Positions 25,420-39,400 are shown, counted from the stretch's first letter. The stretch: DNA of 64,000 nt from Hoplostethus atlanticus (GCA_034670405.1 JAXDDX010000044.1:2102501-2166500), one strand, 5' to 3'. A program made the numbers and translations. The notes: generated by a model from the letters alone, not told the origin.

Positions 25420-25870
25420 CCAGGGAACGCGCATGCGTAAAAGATCCAATTACGCGAAGGCGCATATAAAAACTCAAAACTAAAAGCTTGGCGTGAGTGA
25501 AATATGAAATACACAGCAGTCAGAGGAGGTAACGTCACATTCCCTCGACCCTCCGATCACCTCGGGGTCTCGTTTTGATTGGAAGGCGGCAAGGGCTCTG
25601 ATCTCAGGACTAATTCAGATGCTGCCGGAGGGGAGGGGGAGTGTTTTTCCTGTCTACGACCCACGTATACCGAAGGAGCTCTCGGACCCGCAGCCACACT
25701 GTCAGAGCGACGCCAGGGATGAAGCCACACGGTCGCAGTTGTGATACGCACGGATTTTGCTCAGACATTCTCTTTTAAGGATTTAACGTTATTGGTTTTA
25801 TACCTCTGACTCTTGGTTTTCTTTATCCTATACACATGTGTTTTTCAACCATTTCCACGAGAATTGGGTC
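25420..25870 (+). promoter_or_regulatory. znf503: znf503 promoter and 5' UTR region
   Basis: Stretch immediately before the znf503 start, with more CpG than the deserts. It includes an NRF1-like palindrome cgcgcatgcg at 25428-25437 and a TATA-like gcatataaaaac near 25462-25473, followed by about 400 bases of likely 5' UTR. The exact start site cannot be set from sequence. Confidence 0.45.
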
Positions 25871-28132
25871 ATGATCACATCGCCCACGGTCTCTGTCCTG
25901 AGAAATAGCACGAATCCAGCCTGGGAGAGCTGCTCCTCCTCGGGGGAGAAAGGCGCAGTAAAGATCAACCAGCTATACGCTTACTACTCCGTCCCTCCCG
26001 CTGATCCGTCGCGACAAGCCAGTCGTCTTCCCATAAAGGTTTTGAAAATGCTCACGGCTCGGTCAGGACACATTTTACACCCGGAGTACCTTCAACCTTT
26101 ACCATCTACCCCTATCAGCCCTATTGAGGTAAGAACTACGAGGAAAATTGCGGTGAACTGGTGACAATTTGTGTGAAAACGTCTGTTTTAAACACGGGCG
26201 TCAATTCACTAAACCCTAAGCTACATGGCAAAGTCTCTGCATCTAATATCATTTGGCACCAAAACTTCCAAACAGCTTTTATCGGATGACTAACAAGATA
26301 TAATTATTTAGGCAGTGTGATAAATGATTAGACAGTTTAGAGGGAGCACTGGTCCCAAATGATCCCTGATGTGTTGTTTTTTTTAGATATGGCTTCCAAA
26401 TAGTTTTCTGACGTTTTTTACTTGATCTTTTCACTCCATTATAATAATTAAAAAAACGAATTGGCGCCCATGTCTGTACAATATCACTTTGAATATCACA
26501 CACCTTATCTCCAGTCTAATGTAAAACTGCTTTGGTGTGTTTGCTTTCTCTCTCGCAGTCAGTGTGTAGTGTTGTTTCGAAGTTTATGCGCAATGCGTAA
26601 AATGCGCGTTATGGTCTCATGCGCGTATTTACCAGAAAACACGATAATGCCAAGTGTTTATATGAATCACATTAACCGAGTGTTGCTTTATTTCACAGCT
26701 GGATGCCAAGAAAAGTCCATTGGCTCTTTTGGCCCAAACGTGCTCTCAGATCGGTAAACCGGATCCGCCGTCTTCCTCCAAACTGTCGTCTGTCTCAAAT
26801 GGATCTAGTGACAAGGAGACGAAATCCGGGCCGCTGAAAATGAGCGACATCGGAAACGAAGACAAATCCAGCTTCAAACCCTACGCCAAATCGTCAGAGA
26901 AGAAGGACTCGACCAGCAGTCTCAGTGGAGATAAAACTAGTTTCCGAGTGCCTAGCGCCACCTGCCAGCCGTTCACCCCCAGGACAGGCAGCCCCAGCTC
27001 CTGCACCTCCGTTTCTCCACTGCCGTCTGAAGGCAAACCGGGAGACAAGGAGGAAAAGAAGGAGTCTGATAGCAATAAAAGCAGTACGACGGAGAACAAT
27101 GGTAGCCATAGGATAAGTGGGATTAACTCCGATGTAAACCAACACCAGGAGAGCACATCTGGATCCAAGACTGTCACATCAGACTCGACATCTGTAACCT
27201 CGTCCTCCTCCGTTCTCGGGTCTGGACTGGTGGCCCCTGTTTCCCCCTACAAGACCGGTCACACAGTTTTCCCATTGCCACCTGCTGGCATGTCTTACCC
27301 TGGAAGTTTAGCCGGGGCATATGCAGGTTATCACCAACAGTTTCTCCCTCATGGAATGACTCTAGACCCCACCAAATCAAGCAGTCAGCTTTTAAGCGCA
27401 CAATTTGCTGCTGCCAGTTCACTTGGATGCAGTAAGACAGGAACAAGTCCCTTAGCTGGAGCATCTCCCCCGTGTCTAATGTCTGCTAGTCTATGTCGAG
27501 ACCCTTACTGTCTGAGCTACCACTGCGCAAGCCATTTGTCTGGCGCATCCAGCGCTAATTGTGCACATGACTCTGCGGCTGCTGCTGCGGCCGCCACTGC
27601 GTTGAAATCTGGATACCCACTCATGTACCCGACGCACCACTTACACGGCGTGCATTCCTCAGCCCCCGCTTTCACCGGGCACCCGTTGTATCCGTATGGC
27701 TTTATTCTCCCCAATGACCCCCTGCCGCACGTTTGTAATTGGGTGTCTGCGAACGGACCTTGCGACAAGCGCTTTTGTTCCTCCGAGGAGCTTCTCAGTC
27801 ACTTGCGGACTCACACGGCCTTTGTCGGGACTGAGAAGTTGATATCGGGGTATCCGGGGTCATCTTCACTCGCCAACGCTGCAGCTGCCGCTGCAATGGC
27901 TTGCCACATGCATATGCCTCCAAATGGTAGCCCAGGCAGCCCCAATACGCTGGCCCTTAGGGGCCCGCATCACCCACTTGGACTGAGCAGTCGCTATCAC
28001 CCATATTCAAAGAGCCCCCTGCCCACTCATGGGGCCCCGGTGCCGGTGCCCGCAGCCACAGGTCCATATTACTCTCCTTACGCCTTGTATGGACAAAGAC
28101 TCACGACAGCATCGGCCTTAGGTTACCAGTAG
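25871..28132 (+). CDS. znf503: Zinc finger protein 503 (Nlz2/NET family)
   Basis: Two coding exons, 25871-26128 and 26699-28132, joined in phase 0 across a 570-base GT-AG intron; 563 residues, close to vertebrate ZNF503. The start ATG gives MITSPTVSVLR, the family's N terminus, followed by RLPIKVLKMLTARSGHILHP. The Sp/buttonhead-like SPLALLAQTCSQIG spans residues 92-105 and the Groucho-binding FKPY is at 145-148. The single atypical C2H2 finger uses C432, C441, H454 and H458 (C-x8-C-x12-H-x3-H). The C terminus ends YGQRLTTASALGYQ. Alanine runs lie near 377 and 480. Family members are nuclear corepressors that act without clear sequence-specific DNA binding in hindbrain, eye and limb development. 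The neighbours comtd1-vdac2-samd8 separate it from the paralogue znf703. The residues KINQLYAYYSVPP (about 36-48) are not a segment I remember from the zebrafish protein. The frame is intact. Confidence 0.97.
26129..26698 (+). other. znf503: znf503 intron 1
   Basis: Begins gtaaga and ends tttcacag, the only intron in the coding region, matching the single-intron structure of NET-family genes. No extra exon is seen inside. Confidence 0.9.
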
Positions 28133-28845
28133 AGACAAATATTATGCATACCATTTATAAAGATTTAGGCCCAAGGAGTTTTATATTGTGCTTCATGCAG
28201 GGACGGGATCCACGTGGGGATCAATGTATTTATTTGCGATAGCTCCAAGCGTGACTAAAATAAAATTAATTATAATATAACTTTCAAAAGCCTCAATGTG
28301 GATTATTTTACATAGACTTCATTAAGTTGTGTTTATGTGTTGTGTTTTGAAAAGTTCTTGTATTTTCAGCTTGTTACTTCCAGAATGGGCATGTTGCAGC
28401 CATAAAACTTTAATATTTGGTAGAGATTGTTATGAATAGACAACTGTTAGGAGTCTTGCAAAAGTCATTTTAATCACTCTTTACATAGAGTGGTTATAGG
28501 GCGGCCTTTTATGAGGGACATGCCAGAATGATGGATGTGGAAAATCAATCAGACAACGGAGCGTCTTCAAAATTGTCATTGATGTGCTGTGTGGAGTTGC
28601 TGTGGCCTTCTAACCGAACATTTCATGAAGCCCGTTTTACGCACGCGCTTGTTGACCTCATCTCTAAAACTTGGGGCAATTTGTGGTTGTTTGTTTATTA
28701 ATTATGGAGACTATAGAGTTGCAAATACACGTCTATTATTATACATCAGCTGAGACATCAATTTGGACAAATCTATATTTGATATTATATTACCACATAA
28801 AAGAAATAAAACATATCTTCGTTTAGATGTTATGAAATAAAACGC
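28133..28845 (+). other. znf503: znf503 3' UTR with polyadenylation signals
   Basis: AT-rich region after the stop. Canonical AATAAA hexamers occur at 28259-28264, 28805-28810 and 28836-28841, so a short and a roughly 700-base UTR are both possible. Confidence 0.6.
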
Positions 28846-28899
28846 GTTTGGAGAGGAAATGTATTCCTTACTGTTTAAATTTTCCTCTCGTTTTGTTTA

Positions 28900-29274
28900 T
28901 GGGCGCTGGCTGGGCAATGAAACTGCGCCATTGCGGAGAGTTAGGTTTCAGTTGACCATATTTGTGTTTTTATTGTTTTTTTAATTAGAGGGTCAAGCAA
29001 ACGCACGCGCTACAAAGTTACTAATATTCTGTTACTCTGAATATGCATAGTAAAAAAAAAAAAAGAACTCCCATTTCCATTTTGTGAACATTAATACTTG
29101 TGTTTTGTATTTTATGTGTTTGTATCGCAAATCAAAACTGAATATTGGTTTTAAATACAAAGCCCAACTATTTATTGAATCAGGTTTTATATTTAATACA
29201 AGGCAATATCCTAGGTGAGAGTGGCTTATTAATCACAATCAGCATTTTTTTAATTTCAATCAAGGATGAGTGTG

Positions 29275-29331
<57 letters not shown>

Positions 29332-32300
29332 TAAAATGACAACTTCCTCTGCTCCCAAGTCTTGTATTTCACACAGACGCAGTGTCCCTGGAACTTATCA
29401 AAGAGTGTTTATTTTTCTCAACCGTGAGGTCATGGATTATCATTTCATTAACAAAGACAAATGGGCAACTGATCTAAATGGCAAGCATGCTAAACAATGA
29501 TTTATGATGACACCTGATGTGGGACATTTCCACAGATTTTGTGATTGCTGTAATGAAGCCATGAAGCAAAGAGCATGAAATAAAGCAAGGCTTGGCAATT
29601 TAATCAGCCCCTTTAAACAAATCAACTAAATCAAGCCAACAACGTCATCACCCCTTCTCAGTAAATCATGCTACTCTCAAGCAATAAAATCACCATCATT
29701 AATGGTCAGATGTCATATTCATCAAATCCACCCCTCCCTCTTGTAGATTAGCTCAATGATATATGGTAATAACGCCCCTAACCCACAATTCACCACTGCA
29801 ACCAGTCAGCCATGAAGCCAGCTTGGATAATAGGCTGTGTGATGCCTCTTTTTTCATTTACAAACAGCACATCAATGTGATGGGAATAAATGGGATTAAG
29901 CTTCTTGCATGTGTAACATTGGAGTATAATATCACATATCCATATATATATATATAATTAATTAGTAAGTAATCTACTAACTACTTGGTAAGTAAAGTAG
30001 TAAGTGTAGTGGTATTTTACAGCATTTTTAATAGTTTTTCTTTTGTGTTATTTGTAATATAGGAATGGACTTAATAGCTATAGTCCATCTCCATTAATTA
30101 CACTACAGGTACATGATGTAAAACCCAAGGAACCTTTTCACAGCTAGTTCATTATTAGCAAGTCTAGGATTTTATAATTTTAATAGTTTTAGCATAGGTA
30201 TGGAATCAAGTAATCGGTACATCTCTGCTTATTGCATTGCCTCCATCAGTGGACTCAGTGACCCATAGCCTGTCAATCTCATAGGAGTAACAGAAGATGT
30301 CTTTTCCACATGTTTGAATGTAAAATACTGACGGGACGTGAGAGGCTGGATGGCTTTGTGACTCCATGCTGAATCTCTGGGACGGCCACCTGTTCTGCTT
30401 TGAACTGCAGCATGAGGAAGATTTCTGGCCTTTCAACCGAGGGGAACAGATCAGTGCAGCGAGACCGGTCACAGACAAACGTCGACATTATGAATGGTGT
30501 ATATGCGTTACGGCATGTCCATCACTTTTCCACAGCTGCACGCCATGTGCTGCACTGTCTGGGAGCTGTTATTGTTGAAGGCAGTGGCCATCATCACCAC
30601 CGCGGCGAGGTGAACCCTGATGCTTCTCTTCAAAAACACTGGACACCTTAAAACGCTCACAGAGATGTACATAAACTGACTTTTCATGAGGCGACGCACT
30701 TTCTAAATGGGTTCATATGTTCATGCGGCAAATGCATACATCAACAACATACATCAAATAGTGTTGAAAACTGTATACAGTGGTTACACATGTTGTAGTT
30801 AGATAATGAATTTAACACACTTTTGTCAGCTATATTTATGACCCAATCAAGAGATTCCCCAGTTGTTGCATAAACCTTTCCCAATGCTTATGTACTCTGG
30901 AAAGGCAGTTGAATCACTGTTTACAGATCCTAAGGAAAATAGATGACCTTTTGCATGTTCAATCAACTGAGAAGTGTGTCTTCCATCATGCCGAGAAACA
31001 TGCCAGTTTATTTTTGCAGGAGAATGGATTTGCTTCTCCAAACAAGCCCCATATTTATCATCACTCCATCATTTCCTCCATTTGACAAGCAAAGTAAACC
31101 TACTGAATACAAAGTTAAAGCTGGTTTTTACATCACCCAGGCCTGAGCCACTGACCTTTGGAACAAGTCTCCTTCTCCCTCATTGAAACTATTTTGAAAC
31201 TTTAGTCAGGGATCATAAAATGAAGGGAATTGGTTTGGTATACCGAGCATACCGTAACACATAAATTGAGTGTGTGCGTGCGTAGTCAATACATTCGCCA
31301 AAAAAAAAAGTACCTATGTCTTCTTGAATTATACACAAGCCAATGGGAAATAGAGAGAAGGGGAATTTTCCCGAAGAGAGTCTGTCAACACAAAAAGCTA
31401 AGGAAAGAGCAACAGCGAGTTAAACAGTGGGCCCTTGTCTGTCAGCACTCAACATGCCCTATAATTTACACACCACTGACAAGGGGCATTTTGAAGTCCG
31501 TCATAGGAAGCAAACTTTTTGTCTCCAAACGTCTTGCTCACAGTGAGTTGACTACTGGTAGGGGCCGGGTGATTAATGACTTATGCCCTCATTGTGTGGA
31601 GGTGGCTAATTAACTACAGACTGACTGAAGACACGCTATGAAAACCTCCTCTGATAACCCGAACGTTTTCCTCTCCCTCTCAGTCTTGGCATGTGGAAGC
31701 TCTTACTGACAAATTTGCAAGAAGCAGACCAACGTTGAGTAAGATGAATGGCCTCCAAGAACAGTAAACAGCCTTTAATTTAACAGTATTTAAATGTATG
31801 ACATACTGGCATTGTGCTCCCTCGCTGTTCGTGCTCTCTGGTTGGGAAGCACAGCCAAAGTTCCCCCGCTGTTGGTTTAAAATTAGGCTTGGCATATTCA
31901 TGTAGGGAGTTTCTGGGTACTGGGGCTGGCAAGCATGTGTTCTTTGCCTCTTTGAGTTTTCAGCAGCTCCTTCAGACTGAGTTATGTGAGACAAAGGCAA
32001 TCAGGCCTTTTAGCGTACTAGTCATGACTACACTAAGCAGACTAGGTGAAAAATCAAAGGGGAACCGATACAGTCATAGACAAATTAAAATCCATTATAA
32101 GGCAAAAGAAACATTATCGCCTAACTAACAATAAACCTAAGTGGAAAGGGACGCCATATAAGCTCTTCCTTTAGGTCAGTAGCTTGTTGTGGCAGATATT
32201 CTGCAGCCATCCCTTACACTTTATCACTGCCTTCTTATAATTAGGTTTGTTAACATATTGCCATGTTTGCAGTCATGTCGACAGGCTAACTTAATCATGT

Positions 32301-35300
32301 TACGATCGAACTTGTGTGCTTCGCCCAATGCGACAGTTTTAGTGCCAGAATTATTGCCTTGACCTATGGGGAGAAAATTTGCAGTGGACACAACTTGGGT
32401 GACTTTTCTTCCTGGTGAAAAATATTAAGCAGGCCAATGACAATGATGGAAAATAGTAGGAAACAAAAATGTTCCTCCAATAATGTAGCAAATGAAAAAT
32501 GCAGCTTGGATCTAAAGTGGTACAACATGCATAATGCCAGCTGGCAGACCATTACAGGTGATGGACATTTCATTTACCTAAGTCAAATATAACAGACTGC
32601 TGTTCATTAATATACAGGAGGGGCTGCAGAATCAAGCCTGCCATCTGGTTAAAACGACAGAGTAATCTACAGCTCGTGATTAGGGCTGAGGAGCACAGTT
32701 TCTCTTTAATCTTTTGCAGTTTTCAAAAAAATTTCCATCTGCACCATGTGGCACATCATTTTTCTTCAAGACGAATGGACTGTTTTCTTATGATCCAAAA
32801 TTAGATCAGCAGAAAACAATCAATCTTGTCAAGAGCTTAGGAAAAGAATTGAGATTTGGATTTGATTTCCCTCCAGTGTCAAGTCTCACCAGCTCTCTCT
32901 TTCTTTCTTTCTTTCTCTGGCATTGTAGCTATCAGCATTCTTCCCATGATGCTCTCTGCTTACTGCCATCATATGGCATACTAGGCCCTGGACTAATGAT
33001 GAATATGAAAATGTGCCTTAATATAGTGATCCCTCTTCAGCACTGTTCCCCCTGGCACTCCACAACAGATGGTGACCTGTAAGTGTCTATGACACCAGAA
33101 CCAAAATCGACACTGAGGCAAAAATATGAAGAAAAAAAATACTTCAAGTCATCTCATCTGCAAATTAGTGAGATGACACAATTGTCAGGTGCCAGCCTAC
33201 TGTGACAGTTGTCCCCCATTGCAGGAAGCAGTGATGCTTTCACTGCACGACAAAAGGGAAATGGGTCCATGTTTTTTATAGGAGACCTGTCTGTCAGCTG
33301 GCTCTCAAGTCATAACAAATCACTAGCACTCAGCTGAGGCTGAACATTCAGGGCGTCAGGAGGAAGACGGATGACCTGCAGGCCTTTGAAGTGCTCTGGC
33401 AGTTCAGATGGCTCAGCGGCGCTGACAGAGAAATATACACAACAGAGCAACCAATAATGAGAACATTAAACATTCCAGCCACCTGACAGGCTGACAAAAA
33501 CAGCCTGGCCGCACATCAATCATCTGCTGAGACATAACCTTGACAATTAGTCCCTTCTGATACTCCCCGTAACCCCTGGGCCTGCACTGCAGTGTGACTC
33601 CACTTAAGGACTATAAGGGGAAAACCAAAGAGCTTAATCTAATTCCCTAATTCTGATTGATATAGACATACTAGCGACAGACACAGCAATAGATTGGTCC
33701 AACACATGATGGATACTGAATCAGTTGGCAAGCTCTTTGTAAAGTAATGGGTCTCTGAGGATAGATCTGAAAATAGAAAAATGCACACACTGTAGTTCAA
33801 TTATTTTCCTGGCTGCCTCTGTAGATGTTGTGGTGGAGAACATGAAAATGTATCCAGCACATGTTTATGGCACTGCCTGCACAAATATATCTATTAATGA
33901 CGCCCCACAGGCATTTGGAATCTATATAAATACTTCTTGTGGAGCCAACACTTATGTTTCAACATAACTAAAGGCATAGATCAACATAAAGCGTGAATAG
34001 TTCCCTAATGTGCTTCTAACAAGGTTACATTTCTTACATCTGTATCTGTGTAAACATGTGCTAAATGTCAAGTCTCCTATTAAAAAGCCCCATAAATTTT
34101 GCTTTCTAAAAATGTTATGTCATTAATGATCTAAAAAACATCCGCAATCATTTTTCCTTTAACCATACTCCTCATTAACCATGTGCAAAAATGTACAGAA
34201 TGTAGCTTTTTACAGCTGTTTTCAAAGACGAGCCCAACCTCTACTATCCGATGTTCAAATCTGAAGCAGTTGACCCCTGAAAACGGAAAGGGGCCGCGTT
34301 GTCAACACTCTATTCACTCCAACTATGTAGTTACCATATGACAAATGAGTTATGTGAAATGACATTTCCCTTTTGCCTTCACACCTGTAGAGAAAAAGAA
34401 AAGCATATGACAGATGGACGGATGGCAGAACCTTAAAACTAGTGTATCTGCTACTCCTTTGGTGAAATGGAATGAGCTGTTCCCTGCCAGGCCAATGACT
34501 GTTTACAAAAACTACCTGAGACTGAGCTGCACAGTTCCAAGCCCCGAGGATGATGAATGGCTTTCCTAACCCTTTGGGACTGCAGACCCAAATGAGGACA
34601 GAGCTAATTGCCGTGCGAAATGCTTTGGCATGAATGGAAAGAAAATGCAGGCGAGCTGTAGCCAAAAAAGGGCCCAGTTGCTGCTCTGAACTTTTAGTTG
34701 GCTTTTGCTTACATGAGTTCACTTGGTGTCCATAAATCATGGACTGCTTACAGCTGAAACTGCCCTTAGTCATCAACATGCAATAGACTGAGTGACAGAT
34801 TCCATCCTGGCTACATTAGCCCCCAGTTCAAACGAGGCTCCTTTTTTTAACTCTCCTACCATCTTGAACCTCACAGGAAATGAAAACCAGATGGCTTAAG
34901 ATTTCTGTGTATAACATAAAGCTGAGCTCACATGGGACAAAGAAAAAAAAGAATTAAAAAAAAGCATATATGTTGTTGAAGGAAATGACAAGGGTCAATC
35001 TGAGGCATCCTGGGCTTTTGATATGCTTTGAATGGTTGTTCAAATATGGCTTTATCCTGGGGCTGTGATCAGCAGCGCATTAGTCATTTTCAACTGACAC
35101 AAGAACTGAAATGTGGTTATAGTCGACGTTACACCCACACAGGTGAGTGCCAGCCTCTTTAGTTGTTCTTTGTTTGCTATAATCATGAGTCAGAAATTTG
35201 ATTGAACTCCAGTCTATATTGAAAAAAAAAAGAAAGTAGTCTAATAAATGAGCTGCTGTGGCGAGTGAAAGTATGTAAAGCCTCTTAAGGTCTTCATTTT

Positions 35301-35850
35301 GAAACAAAGGGATATTTGATCATCATGTAAGGTTTAACACAGGACATGATATGAACAACAATACATTTTTACTATGAGTACTAATGCAAAAATATGAAAA
35401 CCCCGGTCATTATCTACTCATCAGACAAAGATCATGCAAACGATTTTCTCTGAGGAAAAAGCTAACCCCTAACTCAGTAATAATACAGTGAATCTCAGAT
35501 ATTTTATTATGCTTTCATAGTCGATTTTGGTCACTCTCTCCCAATGCCTTTTGACAATTCTCCGACTTGTTCAACTTTGGCTTTTGTGCATAGCTCACAT
35601 TACTTCTCAGCTGGCTTTCCCCAACTCGTCTTCAATAAACTCTGGTATGTTGAGGCTTGCGACTTGATTTACAGGCCATGGGCAAGAAAGGGAACTAAAA
35701 ATGGCTCCTAATACCACCACACTTAACACTGACAATAGCAATACTAACTTAACAGTGCTGATTAACTGTCATCATTTCTTCGTTGAACTGAATAAGATTT
35801 GTTGGGAGATGACCCATTAATAAAAAAGAAACTATGTCAACACAGTGGCA
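28900..35850. other. Intergenic desert downstream of znf503, no gene seen
   Basis: No exon chain or RNA gene is supported. Parts near 31340-31620, 33400-33620 and 34540-34780 have the stop-poor, GC-balanced look of conserved non-coding sequence (for example ccacctgacaggctgacaaa near 33480), but without alignment they stay unassigned. A 174-codon minus-strand frame at 34255-34779 has no recognisable domain. Confidence 0.55.
29268..29332. repeat. (TG)n microsatellite
   Basis: About 32 TG units interrupted by a TATA step and TTT; causes the artificial valine/cysteine frames here. Confidence 0.95.
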
Positions 35851-35851
35851 A

Positions 35852-35876
35852 GAGTTCCTTTAGTTGAAAGGAACTC
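35852..35876. repeat. Perfect 10-bp inverted repeat
   Basis: gagttccttt and aaaggaactc separated by agttg form a perfect stem with a five-base loop. It lies about 120 bases before dispersed-repeat copy A. No T run follows, so a terminator role is not indicated. Confidence 0.7.
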
Positions 35877-35974
35877 CATAACTAACATAAGACCCAGGAT
35901 CGCGGAAATATAAACGAAGTATCGTTCGCTCGCCACTTACCCTCGTGCACTGATTCGCTTAAACTGTCAATCAG

Positions 35975-36490
35975 AAAGCTAATTCTTCGTCGGTACTGTG
36001 CTGCCGAGCATACGCACACTGCTGCCTCTGGTGGTCGAAAGGTAGACTTTCCAATTACTTTTCTAATAGGCTGGGTACGCGACCTTTATTACTTTATTAT
36101 GATCGAATGGAGTATTCTTGTAGCGACAATTAACCCCTCATCAACGGTCAATTAAAAGAATGTCTGTGCCAAGGTGTCAGAACTGGAAAGCCGACCACCG
36201 GTTAGAGCAGCCTGCATATTGCTAGGAAGAAAAGTGCCGAAGAACAATTCGAGGCGTCTGTCAGCCATCTTTGATTTAATAACAATAGAGATGTTGGAGT
36301 ATACCCGTCTTTCACAAAAGTCTAAAAGTTTATTTGTGCATAGTTGCGCGTGCCACCACGGTGAAAGTAGACATGTGAAGGATTACGGACATCTGTTTGG
36401 GTAAGTGAAATTCAACTTAGCTTTTTACGTTAAAGGGCTCGCCGACTTTTGTAGGCTAAAAAGTCCATGGAGCGAGGTAAACAACCCATA
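35975..36490 (+). repeat. Unnamed dispersed repeat, copy A
   Basis: Matches, in reverse orientation, the block at 50045-50362 inside comtd1. Shared landmarks in order: gcatattgc (36211), agtgccgaaga, ttcgaggcgtctgtcagc, gagatgttggagta, ggattacggacatctgtttg, then a splice-donor-like ggtaagtgaaattc (36400-36413), gggctcgc and aaaaagtc..atggagc. Identity looks like 75-80 percent by eye. Copy A also keeps an outer arm, ttcttcgtcggtact near 35983, inverted to agtgccgaagaacaa near 36231, with about 230 bases between the arms. Neither copy keeps the same open frame, so a protein is unlikely. Family not recognised. Confidence 0.7.
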
Positions 36491-39400
36491 CGACGAAAGA
36501 CTCTCAAAGGGTCCTGTATCAAGGCTAGGGCCAACGGTACTACGGCCACCGCAAAAACTATGGCCACAGATGCTCAACGACGGCCGACGGTCGGCTTAGT
36601 GTGTCAGGGCCTTAAGGAGTCAAAGAGGAAGTTAACCAAGACCAGGTGGCTAACGCAACTTTCCATAGACTGGGAGGGACACAATTTACTAAACAAAGCA
36701 ACAGATTTTGTTGAAAATTACCTGGGAGCACTATCTGTTATATAAGCAATCATAAGATACACACATTTCTATATTTTTTGTTGAAAAAGTGTATAAGTGT
36801 GTACTTATAAAGGTCAAATAATCCACCACCTCAATCTACAACATATTTCAGAATCGGGACTGTACGGTTAGTCATTTCTTATCTCAAGTAATCTGTAATG
36901 TATTAGAATAGGCAGAAGTGACGTCAACACCTGGCTCCCTGTAAGAGGTAGCATGTTGTTTTTATTCTTCTCCCATGATTGAACGTCAAATTCAATAACA
37001 AGGAGGACACAGCAGTGAAAAAATCCGATAGTCAGAAGCAGGGCACTTTTACAGAAAAAACGTTATACAGAGATCACTGGCCTAATTGAAAATTTCATCT
37101 CTGCTCAGTGTCTACACACTCATAATGCTGTACTTAAACTTAATTCTATATAAGCATTTTCTTACTTACTTTTCTTCTTACTTTTTAAAGTTGAAGCCGC
37201 AATATTTACTATTTTTTTTACAGTGAACTGACTTTTCTTTTGTGCAATGACTTGACAGCTTATTGATCAATTAGGTTAATGACATGAAAAGGTATGTCGG
37301 CTATGTTTACTTCCTAATAGGTACAGTCTGCAGTGTATAATGCATGCTCATGTGCCTAAATACCAGCATGATTACAACTTTAAAGTGTTCCTGTCTGTAA
37401 TCTATAATGTAAAGACCAAGAAAACCCATTATGCTCAGCTGGTTAAGTAAACATCAAAGTAACATCACAAGTCTCCTGTGGACATAAGAGTTGCTCTACA
37501 GCTACAGTGCCTCCCTTTAGCAACGAATGGCTGTAATGTAGTGGAAAACAATTTCAAGTGCCATATATGCTTTAGTTTTTTAGTAATGATTTATATATAT
37601 ATTTATCTCAGTACCGGTAATCTGTACCCCACACTAACTGCCCCAAAATGGATTACTCATGCTAGCCTGCAATTAATTCTATTTTCAGTTTACTTGCCAC
37701 TATCAAGCAACCCAAAGTAGGCCTATGAAAAATTCCCACCTGCCCTTCATGCTAACATTATTTGTGTTTTATTTTACGAGAAAGGCTGGTGGTGACTCAT
37801 TTTAATTCAATTGCATGAACCGGAGCACAATCTGTTTTTGATGTTCTCTGGCTCCAGCTGAAAACACCTGCCCTGTTCTCACAGCTAATATATTGACTAG
37901 TAAGTGCCACAGCAGATGTTGTAGGGTCAGCAGGGAGCCCAAGGCCTATGCACATATGACTAGCTGGTGTTAGAGCACTCAATATTTATTAGACCAGATC
38001 AGAAGGCATCGACATGATCTGTCTCCTCTCTCAGTAAATCATGGTTTATATACAGGGAATACTCAAAGCGTGCTCCACCTGCATAAAAACAGTTTGCTAC
38101 TTCTTGCAAAACTATCGACAAGAAATCTATTTCCAATTGGATAATCTGAGTTGCTATCTTACAATTTTCTGATTGGAAATAAAAAAATATTTTATTTGTG
38201 TTTGCCTGGCAATTATTCATAGAGATCAAAGCCCATGCTGAGGGCCGTAATGTCATCACAAGACATAGATGACATCTCCCATTCACACTGTGTCTTCTCT
38301 TCACATCTCACATGCACTCAGTCATCACATCCCACAACAAAGAGAGATGCCCCAAGTTATCATCCATCAGACCAAGCCTTTTATGGCCCATCAAAAGACA
38401 ATGAACTGCCAGAGTAAAGGAGTGTTGGCAACACAATGTGACAGCAAATACTCCAGACAGAGATTAAACAGTGTTAGAAATGAGAGAGATGAATAATGTT
38501 TGGGTGATTTGTAAGAATTAGTCATTATTATTAATCTTTATGAAGGGAAGGAATCTTAGATATAAGCAAAGCACGAGACCATACTCTAATATTTCAAACA
38601 TCTCCATTTGAAGATATGGATCATATGGTTACACACTGGAACACTTTATTTTCCAATGCTGAAAAAGTCTTCTAAGGTAGGAGCCTCCGTGTGGAGATAA
38701 AAAACAGCCCTTCTAGGCTTATTTTCACTTGAAGGCATCCCATTTGTTCCATCTGCCATCAAAGCAAGAGAGGTTTGAGTGTAAGGAGAGCTACTGGAAC
38801 TAAATGTATAGTACATCATTGTGTACAATAGAAGACATGCAACATAAACCATCAACGGGTCTTTGTATATTATCTCCCATGGCTTATTCCTCTCAAGTCA
38901 ACCATCAAACACTGTGGGTACGGCAATGTATGCACAGTTGTGGTGTGCACCGCCACGTGCTTCGTAGGTTTTGCTGAACCTTTTCGGTGGAGGCTGAGTG
39001 AAACAGGACCCCGCCGTGATTATACTGTATCCTGTCTGTTACTGATTTATTGTGACAGCGAAAACTCCCTGCAGAACCATGTCGTCAGGTGCTATGACTT
39101 GTGCGCCGTGCGATACGTGATAGGGTTCAGGGTTTCAGTCAAGACCTTCTGAAACAGTCCCCCGAGACGCTGCTGAGAACACTCAGAATCCTCTTTACTA
39201 AATATACAGCCAAATATCTACTAAATGTTAAACGGAAACAGACCAGTCACGTTTGACTTGAAATGTCTAACAGCTGTGACTTTTCTTAAACTTAAGTGCT
39301 TAAAGTGGTAATCCTCAAGATTATTCCTGTAGTGTTTTTCCACTGTACTTCCCAGAGATCACCTGTCAATCAAACGGTGAGGCCAGCACTGTGACGTCTT

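Noticed and set aside
26881-27464. Several frames antisense or out of frame to znf503 exon 2
   Set aside because: Shadows of the GC-rich, repeat-prone znf503 coding exon.
34255-34779. 174-codon open frame on the minus strand
   Set aside because: No recognisable domain, no exon borders or promoter context, and the sequence has the texture of stop-poor non-coding DNA.
36467-36745. Frame with WLTQLSIDWEG as a transposase exon
   Set aside because: Suggestive wording next to repeat copy A, but no known transposase motif could be assigned and there is no matching sequence beside copy B.
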